Shown here piece by piece: positions 59,021 through 64,000 of a stretch of 64,000 nt of DNA. The notes beneath the pieces were generated by a model. The model was not told the origin of the DNA. It ran no database searches and saw only the letters and a list, made by a program, of their open reading frames with translations. Position 1 is the stretch's first letter. Each line of letters begins with the position of its first letter. Where the stretch lies: positions 248,001 through 312,000 of the forward strand of contig JADBKR010000008.1 in assembly GCA_014896295.1 (NCBI GenBank), given 5' to 3'. A program made the translations under genes and the position numbers. The DNA comes from Limnochordaceae bacterium (GTDB taxonomy: Bacteria > Bacillota > Limnochordia > Limnochordales > Geochordaceae).

Positions 59021-59401
59021 ATGGGTCGCACAGCCGGAGAGCTCACGGACGAAGAAAGGAGAGCCTACCGCCGGGGGCTGCTCCGCCTGAGCGCATCGAA
59101 GCAGGCGGACGCAAAGCGGAGGGCCGAGGAGGCCCTGGCGGTCGCTCGACAGTGTGCCGCCATCTTGCGCCGGGAGTTCGGGGTGCGCCGGGTCTGGCTT
59201 TTCGGCTCGCTCGCCAGGGGCACGTTTGGGCCTGGCTCCGACGTCGACCTTGCCGTGGACGCGATCGACGAAGGAGTGTTCCTGCGGGCGCTCGGCCGGC
59301 TCCTGAGCTTACGTCCCGACTTGCCCGTGGATCTGGTCGACCTGCGCCATGCGCGTGCGGGGCTGCGTGCCGCCGTCGAAAAGGAGGGTATCCCCCTGTG
59401 A
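59021..59401 (+). CDS. Minimal nucleotidyltransferase (MNT-type antitoxin-like)
   Basis: 126 residues. A basic N-terminal helix region (SKQADAKRRAEEALAVARQCAAILRREFG) precedes the polymerase-beta fold: RRVWLFGSLARGTFGPGSDVDLAVDAI near residues 50-75 with the GSxxRG and Asp-x-Asp catalytic motif. Proteins of this kind pair with HEPN-domain (HepT) RNases as type VII toxin-antitoxin systems, and some AMPylate the toxin. The following gene is HepT-like. The start is ATG 59021; an upstream ATG 58994 lies at the predicted transcription start. Confidence 0.85.
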   Translation: MGRTAGELTDEERRAYRRGLLRLSASKQADAKRRAEEALAVARQCAAILRREFGVRRVWLFGSLARGTFGPGSDVDLAVDAIDEGVFLRALGRLLSLRPDLPVDLVDLRHARAGLRAAVEKEGIPL

Positions 59402-59420
59402 CATCGGATTAGACGGGTCC

Positions 59421-59717
59421 GTGCCGACCGGCCCCCACTCGCATCGTGACCTTCTCATGCAAATGAGCGCCGAGTTTCCCGGCCACCGACCGGCCGTACT
59501 CTCCCGTGCTACCCGCGAGTGTCTGGAAGAGTATCGGGCGTTTCGGCATCTGGTTCGTAGCGTTTACGCATCCTCGCTGCGGCCCCAGCGCCTGGAGGAG
59601 CTCGCCGAAGCTCTACCCGGCTGTTTCGAGCGGGTGACGCGGGATCTGGCCACCTTCTCCGCCTTTCTGACCGGCGACGTCTCGAGCCAGGAGGGGCCTT
59701 CGACCCTCCCCGGGTAA
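59421..59717 (+). CDS. HepT-like (HEPN) protein, N-terminally truncated
   Basis: About 98 residues: PHSHRDLLMQMSAEFPGHRPAVLSRATRECLEEYRAFRHLVRSVYASSLRPQRLEELAEALPGCFERVTRDLATFSAFLTG. This corresponds to the second half of HepT-like ribonuclease toxins, which usually have ~60 further residues before it. The catalytic R-x4-H-x-Y motif reads RHLVRSVY, with Ser in place of His, so RNase activity is doubtful. It follows the nucleotidyltransferase by 19 bp. It is likely a decayed or repurposed toxin. The start codon is uncertain. Confidence 0.65.
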   Translation: MPTGPHSHRDLLMQMSAEFPGHRPAVLSRATRECLEEYRAFRHLVRSVYASSLRPQRLEELAEALPGCFERVTRDLATFSAFLTGDVSSQEGPSTLPG

Positions 59718-59749
59718 CCCGGGGCGCCGCCCGGCTGGCCGGCGCAAGA

Positions 59750-60825
59750 CTACAGCGCCACCTCGGCGTCGTCGCCGATCATGAGGCGCAGTGCCCGGTG
59801 GTTGTCGCCCGCCCGGCGCACCACGGTGTTGCGCCCGATGAGGCTGTCTTCCAGGCGTTCGACGTCCTCGACGACCGAGCCGTCGAGGATGACGCAGTGC
59901 TCCACCTGGCTGCGTTCCACGCGGCAGTGGTCGCCGACGCTGGTGTACGGCCCGATGAAGCTGTCCCGGACCACCGCGTTGGCGCCGATGACGGCCGGGC
60001 CCCGCACGACGCTGCGTTCCACGATGGCGCCCGGGCCGAGCTGCACCCGGCCGTCGACCCGGCTGCCCTCGCCCACGCTGCCGATGATCTCCCGGCGGCC
60101 CCACTCGTCGAGCACGACCCGGTTGGCCTCGAGCAGGTCGTCTTTCTTCCCGGTGTCGAGCCACCAGCCGGTGAGCTCCACCGCCCGCACCGGGCGCCCC
60201 GCCTCGACCAGGCGCTGGACGGCGTCGGTGATCTCGAGCTCGCCGCGCCACGAGGGCGCCAGGGTCGCAATCACGTCGTGGATGGCCGGGGAAAAGCAGT
60301 ACACCCCGACCAGCGCCAGGCTCGAGGGCGGATCCTTCGGCTTTTCGACCAGGCGGCGCACCCGCCCGTCGCCGTCCACCACGGCCACCCCGAACTGCCT
60401 CGGGTTGGCCACCTCCTTGAGCAGGATGAGGGCGTCGGGCCGCTCCGCCTCGAAGGCCGCCACCACATCGCGTACCGGCTGGCCGATGAGGTTGTCGCCG
60501 AGGTACATCAAGAAAGGGGTATTTCCGAGGAAATCCCGGGCCACCTTGACCGCGTGCGCCAGGCCCCCCGGCCGGTCCTGCTCGATCCACTCGAAGTGCA
60601 GCCGCCACGGGTTGAGCGCCAGCGCCTCCTTGACCTGTTCCCCGTCTCGGGCGACAGGATGACGCCCACCTCGCCGATGCCGCAGTCGGCCACCTGGTCC
60701 ATCACGTAGTGCAGGATGGGCCGGTTGGCCACCGGCACCAGCTGCTTGGCCATCGTGTAGGTCAGCGGGCGCAACCTCGTCCCCTTGCCGCCCGCCAGCA
60801 CCAGCGCTTTCAGGTGCGAGCTCAT
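59750..60825 (-). CDS. rmlA: Glucose-1-phosphate thymidylyltransferase (long RmlA type), frameshifted
   Basis: Makes dTDP-glucose, the entry to dTDP-rhamnose and other deoxysugars of the cell surface. [40 protein letters not shown] at the start is the nucleotide-binding signature. [30 protein letters not shown] and [21 protein letters not shown] follow, and a left-handed beta-helix fills the last ~100 residues ([25 protein letters not shown]). At 60640-60643 a G is missing from a GGGG run (minus strand); restoring it gives [16 protein letters not shown]. The repaired length is 358 residues. It lies downstream of the rmlC-like gene. Confidence 0.92.
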
Positions 60826-60892
60826 GTCGTCCTCAACGCCTCTTTCGGGTCACCGCTCCGCAGGCCCGGGTGCCCGACGCGCCGGCTCCGCC

Positions 60893-61348
60893 TCACCGCA
60901 TCTTGGTGCGCCAGTCGAACCCGATGGACGGGTCGTCGTACGGGATGCGCTTCTCGTCGGGGTGGTCGGGGTCGTACGACTCCGTGGTGACGTACACGAT
61001 GACGGCCGGCTTCTCCCCGAGCGTGCGGTAGCCGTGGGCCACCCCCGCCGGGATGAGCAGCAGCATGGGATTGTCCTCGCCCATGTAAAAGACGTTGGTC
61101 TCTCCCTTGGTGGGCGAGCCCTCCCGCAGGTCGTGCAGCACCACCTGGGCGTTGCCGGCCGGGAAAAACCACAGATCGTCCTGGCGCTCGTGCCAGTGGA
61201 ACGCCTTGATGACCCCCGGGTACGTCTTCGACATCGAAAGCTGCCCGAAGCGCCGCAACAGCCCCTCGTCGTCGCGCAGGATCTCCTGGAAAAAGCCCCG
61301 GTCGTCGCAGTGGCGCACCAGGTGCTTGATCTTGACCCCTTCGATCAC
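60893..61348 (-). CDS. dTDP-4-dehydrorhamnose 3,5-epimerase-like cupin
   Basis: A 151-residue RmlC-family cupin. IEGVKIKHLVRHCDDRGFFQEILRDDEGLLRRFGQLSMSKTYPGVIKAFHWHERQDDLWFFPAGNAQVVLHDLREGSPTKG holds the family blocks (DDRGFF, FGQ, PGVIKAFHWH with the catalytic His). IPAGVAHGYRTLGEKPAVIVYVTTESYDPDHPDEKRIPYDDPSIGFDW completes it. It is shorter than typical RmlC (~180). GTG 61348 overlaps the ogt stop as GTGA. Together with rmlA it points to a dTDP-sugar route, though rmlB and rmlD are not in the window. Confidence 0.88.
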   Translation of the reverse strand: MIEGVKIKHLVRHCDDRGFFQEILRDDEGLLRRFGQLSMSKTYPGVIKAFHWHERQDDLWFFPAGNAQVVLHDLREGSPTKGETNVFYMGEDNPMLLLIPAGVAHGYRTLGEKPAVIVYVTTESYDPDHPDEKRIPYDDPSIGFDWRTKMR

Positions 61349-61914
61349 GCCGGTTCGCCGGCCCCTTTCCGTCGTGCCGCCACGGACGCGACCCGCCCGG
61401 ACGGCCTCGCCCCCTCCATCGCCAGCAGCCGCGCCTTGACTCCCGGGCCCCCGCCCGAGTACTCCCCGAGCGCGCCGTCGGAGCGCACCACCCGGTGACA
61501 GGGTACGAACAGCGGCACCGGGTTGCGCGCCATCACCTGTCCCACGGCCCGGGCCGCCTGCGGCCGCCCCACCGCCCGGGCCACCTCCCCGTACGAACGG
61601 ACCGACCCCCGGGGAATGGCCTGTACCGCCCGCATGACCTCGCGCTCGAACGGCGTCACCCACCGCCAGTCGATCGAGGGCGCCGTCCCGGCGTCGAACC
61701 ACTCGGCCACCGCCTGCCGCCACGCCCTCTCCAGCTCCGCCGAACGCGCCGGGCGCACCCGGGCCGCCACCGCCGCTCCGTAGCGGTCCCGCACCTCCGC
61801 CAAGAGCTCGTCGCTCGACCCGGCCGTAAGCGACACGAAGGCGACGCCCTGTTCGCTCACCACCAGGTAGATCGGCCCCATGGGGCTGTCCACCTCGAGG
61901 TACTCGAGCGCCAC
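61345..61914 (-). CDS. ogt: Methylated-DNA-protein-cysteine methyltransferase
   Basis: Direct repair of O6-alkylguanine by transfer to its own Cys. The active site is VPCHRVVRSDGALGEYSGGGPGVKARLLAMEG near residue 140; the helix-turn-helix region FEREVMRAVQAIPRGSVRSYGEVARAVGRPQAARAVGQVMARNP precedes it. The N-terminal domain (MALEYLEVDSPMGPIYLVVSEQGVAFVSL) is of the Ogt/AdaC type. Length is 189 residues. It is coupled to the rmlC-like gene by overlap despite unrelated function. Confidence 0.93.
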   Translation of the reverse strand: MALEYLEVDSPMGPIYLVVSEQGVAFVSLTAGSSDELLAEVRDRYGAAVAARVRPARSAELERAWRQAVAEWFDAGTAPSIDWRWVTPFEREVMRAVQAIPRGSVRSYGEVARAVGRPQAARAVGQVMARNPVPLFVPCHRVVRSDGALGEYSGGGPGVKARLLAMEGARPSGRVASVAARRKGAGEPA

Positions 61915-61994
61915 GGCGGCCCCCTCCTTCCCGCGGCCTACGCCACGGCCTCAGCGCACCCGCCCGGGCCGGGCCCCGCTCGCGGCCCTTCCCC

Positions 61995-64000
61995 TCAGCG
62001 AGCCGGCACTGCCTCGAGAACGGCCAGCACGGCGGAGAGCAGCTGCGCCCCATCGGCCCGGGTCAGGCCGACGTCGGCCACCTCCAGCCCCGGTAATTGC
62101 ACGACCCCCGCGAGGCTCTCCACCGCCTGGCGCCCCGTCACGACCGCCTCCGGCGCGCTGACCGGGAGCCGCACGTCGAGCGCCCGCTCCACCATCTCGG
62201 CCCACGCGGACTGCGTGAGCGCCTCGTCGAGGTCGAGTTGGCCGAGCCGCTGCCCGTCCGTGGCCACCCCCAAGAAGACGCCGCGGTCCACCAGGTCGTA
62301 CACGGGTCCGGCCTGCGGGTGGTCGAGGTAGTTGTGCACCAGGTGCCAGTTGCCGTCCGGATGCGGCGCGATGGTGCGGGCCTCCACCACGGAGTCGATC
62401 AGGAGCTGGCGGCTTTCGACGAGCGGGTCGAGTACGACCCGGGCGTCCTTACCCGTCGCCGGGAAGCCGCCCCCACCGTCGGCCCGGTAGTTGTTGGTCG
62501 CCAGGATGAACCACTCGTCCGGCTTCACCGGCCGCCCCTCGAAGGTGAGCTCCACGATGCGCTGCCCCGGTGGCCGGGTCACGTCGATGGCGTACCGGAC
62601 CCCGTCGATCTGGTCGAAGTTGTACGACGGCCAGCGGGCGCTCACCAGCGGCTGCTGCCCGCTGCCCGGGGTGACCTGCTCGAAGTTGAGCGCCGCCCGC
62701 TCGAGCCACGCCTTGAGCTCGGCGCCGGTGATGCGGATGGCCTTGACGGTATTGTCGTAGACGTACGCGGAGGCCACGTCCGCGATGGTGATGGGCCCCG
62801 GCCGGATGTCGGTGTAGTCCTGCTCGCCGCCGCGCCCGGCCTTGAAGGGGGCCGCGGCCGAGAGCACCGGTACGCCCTCCCACTGCGTGCCCTCCAGGGC
62901 CCGCTCCACGTACCGGCGCTGCACGTCGTTGATCCACTGAATGAGGGCCGTGTCGGCCCACCGCGAGGCTCGGCTGTCGATGCGCACCAGCGTCTCGCCG
63001 ATGGGGCTCGTGACGTACGCCACGGTGGTCTCGTGCGCCTGCCTGGCCCACTCCATGACCCGCGCGGACGGCGCCACGCCCTTGGTCGGCAGGAGCTGCG
63101 CCTTCCTGCCCACCACCCGCCAGCCGCCCTCGGCCCGCGGCTCGAGCTCCAGGGTCACCATCCCGAGCTCGTGGCCCCAGAAGCCGGGCTGCACGATGAC
63201 CGTCTTGCCCACGACGCCGTCCGGCGCGTCCGGCAAGCCCTTGCCGGGGATGGAAACGTGAGAGTGCCCGGCCACCACGACGTCGATCCCCGGCACCTCG
63301 GTCGCCAGGGAGTACGCGGCGTTTTCCTGCAGGCTGCCGGGTGCCCACCGCGACGCCGGGCTCGCCCCGGTGTGCGCCAGCGCCACCACGACGTCCGCCC
63401 CCTGCGCCCGCATCTCGGGCACGAAACGGCGCGCCGCCTCCACGATGTCGCCGGCCTCGACCCGCCCCTGCAAGTTGCTGCGGTCCCAAACCAGGATCTG
63501 CGGCGGCGTGAAGCCGATGACGCCCACGGTGAGCGGGCGCCCCTCCAGCTCCCGTCTCAGGAGGACGTACGGCGTGAAGTACGGCTGGTTGGTGCCGGGC
63601 CGGTACACGTTGGCCAGTACCACGGGGAACCTGGCCCCCGCCAGCACCTGCTCCAGGAAGGGCAGCCCGTAGTTGAACTCGTGGTTGCCGATGGTCGCCG
63701 CGTCGTATCCCATGCGGTTGAGCACGTCGATGACCGGGTGGACCTTCCCCGGCTGCAGGGGCCGCACCCGGGCGACGAAGTACCCGAGCGGCGTGCCCTG
63801 GATGGTGTCGCCGTTATCGAAGAGGAGCGCCTGCGGATGCTCGCTGCGGATGCGCTGCACCAGCGTGTCGATCAGGGCCAGCCCCACGTCGTCGTCCGCC
63901 CGGTTGGCGTAGTAGTCCCACGGGTAGATGTTGGCGTGGACGTCGGTGGTGGCCAGGATGACGAGCTGCGACGAGGCGAACGAGGGGGCGGCCGCGACCA
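61995..64000 (-). CDS. 2',3'-cyclic-nucleotide phosphodiesterase / 3'(5')-nucleotidase, exported; 5' end cut
   Basis: Metallophosphatase of the CpdB/UshA family releasing phosphate from extracellular nucleotides. The frame is open to the window end, where VAAAPSFASSQLVILATTDVHANIYPWDYYANRADDDVGL shows the signal-peptide end and the first metal motif. GDTIQG, GNHEFNYGLPF, ALAHTG and VAGHSHVSIPGK are the remaining metal ligands. The C-terminal nucleotide-binding domain contains SAAAPFKAGRGGEQDYTDIRPGPITIADV and NNYRADGGGGFPATG. The last ~90 residues (VYDLVDRGVFLGVATDGQRLGQLD..) resemble a surface-attachment or SLH-like segment, which is uncertain. Confidence 0.92.
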   Translation of the reverse strand, partial: VAAAPSFASSQLVILATTDVHANIYPWDYYANRADDDVGLALIDTLVQRIRSEHPQALLFDNGDTIQGTPLGYFVARVRPLQPGKVHPVIDVLNRMGYDAATIGNHEFNYGLPFLEQVLAGARFPVVLANVYRPGTNQPYFTPYVLLRRELEGRPLTVGVIGFTPPQILVWDRSNLQGRVEAGDIVEAARRFVPEMRAQGADVVVALAHTGASPASRWAPGSLQENAAYSLATEVPGIDVVVAGHSHVSIPGKGLPDAPDGVVGKTVIVQPGFWGHELGMVTLELEPRAEGGWRVVGRKAQLLPTKGVAPSARVMEWARQAHETTVAYVTSPIGETLVRIDSRASRWADTALIQWINDVQRRYVERALEGTQWEGVPVLSAAAPFKAGRGGEQDYTDIRPGPITIADVASAYVYDNTVKAIRITGAELKAWLERAALNFEQVTPGSGQQPLVSARWPSYNFDQIDGVRYAIDVTRPPGQRIVELTFEGRPVKPDEWFILATNNYRADGGGGFPATGKDARVVLDPLVESRQLLIDSVVEARTIAPHPDGNWHLVHNYLDHPQAGPVYDLVDRGVFLGVATDGQRLGQLDLDEALTQSAWAEMVERALDVRLPVSAPEAVVTGRQAVESLAGVVQLPGLEVADVGLTRADGAQLLSAVLAVLEAVPAR

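Noticed and set aside
58961-59412. C-terminal extension of the MscS frame through the nucleotidyltransferase gene
   Set aside because: The extension is Arg/Gly-rich nonsense, covers the next promoter and gene, and a one-base shift gives a normal stop at 58960.

Overview
The DNA is very GC-rich, with tightly packed genes and many GTG/TTG starts. The gene content points to a high-GC, probably thermophilic Firmicutes-like bacterium. Evidence is a Firmicutes/Actinobacteria-style coproporphyrin heme route (HemY-HemH-HemQ), a Thermus-type TtuA/TtuB tRNA thiolation pair and a PRPP-type riboswitch in front of the purine operon. An exported protein ending in an aromatic residue like an outer-membrane barrel would fit a diderm class such as Limnochordia, but that placement is inference. 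No rRNA, tRNA or insertion sequence was recognised.

Layout. 1-4.2 kb: end of a gamma-glutamyltransferase, a methyltransferase/ttuA/ttuB operon on the minus strand, and divergent folE. 4.2-14.9 kb: a ten-gene minus-strand heme operon (hemE-hemH-hemY-hemQ-HTH regulator-hemA-hemC-hemD-hemB-hemL), almost every junction overlapping, behind one good promoter with a 9-bp direct repeat just downstream. 15-25.4 kb: aldo/keto reductase, an M16 peptidase pair, an M29 aminopeptidase, a TPR protein, a Crp-family regulator, a peroxiredoxin, an SDR, a toast-rack protein and a TetR regulator with an operator at its own promoter. 25.5-37 kb: a purine operon purE-B-C-S-Q-L-F-M-N-D headed by a ykkC-type (probably PRPP) riboswitch and a strong intrinsic terminator; purH and purK are absent. 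37-42 kb: dicarboxylate symporter, a broken gene, a split 2-oxoacid dehydrogenase E2, a BASS transporter and a WYL regulator.

42.2-56.4 kb is a complete type I-G (formerly I-U) CRISPR-Cas locus: cas3 with a C-terminal HD domain, csx17 (cas8), csb1 (cas7), csb2 (cas5-cas6), a cas4-cas1 fusion, cas2, a leader and an array in which I count 52 repeats and 51 spacers. The divergent WYL regulator is a candidate controller. 56.4-64 kb: a methyltransferase relic, a barrel-like exported protein, an MscS channel, a nucleotidyltransferase/HEPN-like pair, rmlA, an rmlC-like epimerase, ogt and a large cyclic-nucleotide phosphodiesterase/nucleotidase cut by the window end.

A major caveat is that about eleven genes, including essential ones (purL, purF, hemH), carry single-base frameshifts, several in homopolymers, and every corrected length is a whole number of codons of normal family size. 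The first half of the CRISPR array is full of indels and contains two noisy duplicated spacer pairs. Together these look like residual long-read consensus errors rather than gene decay. Coordinates for such genes span both frames.
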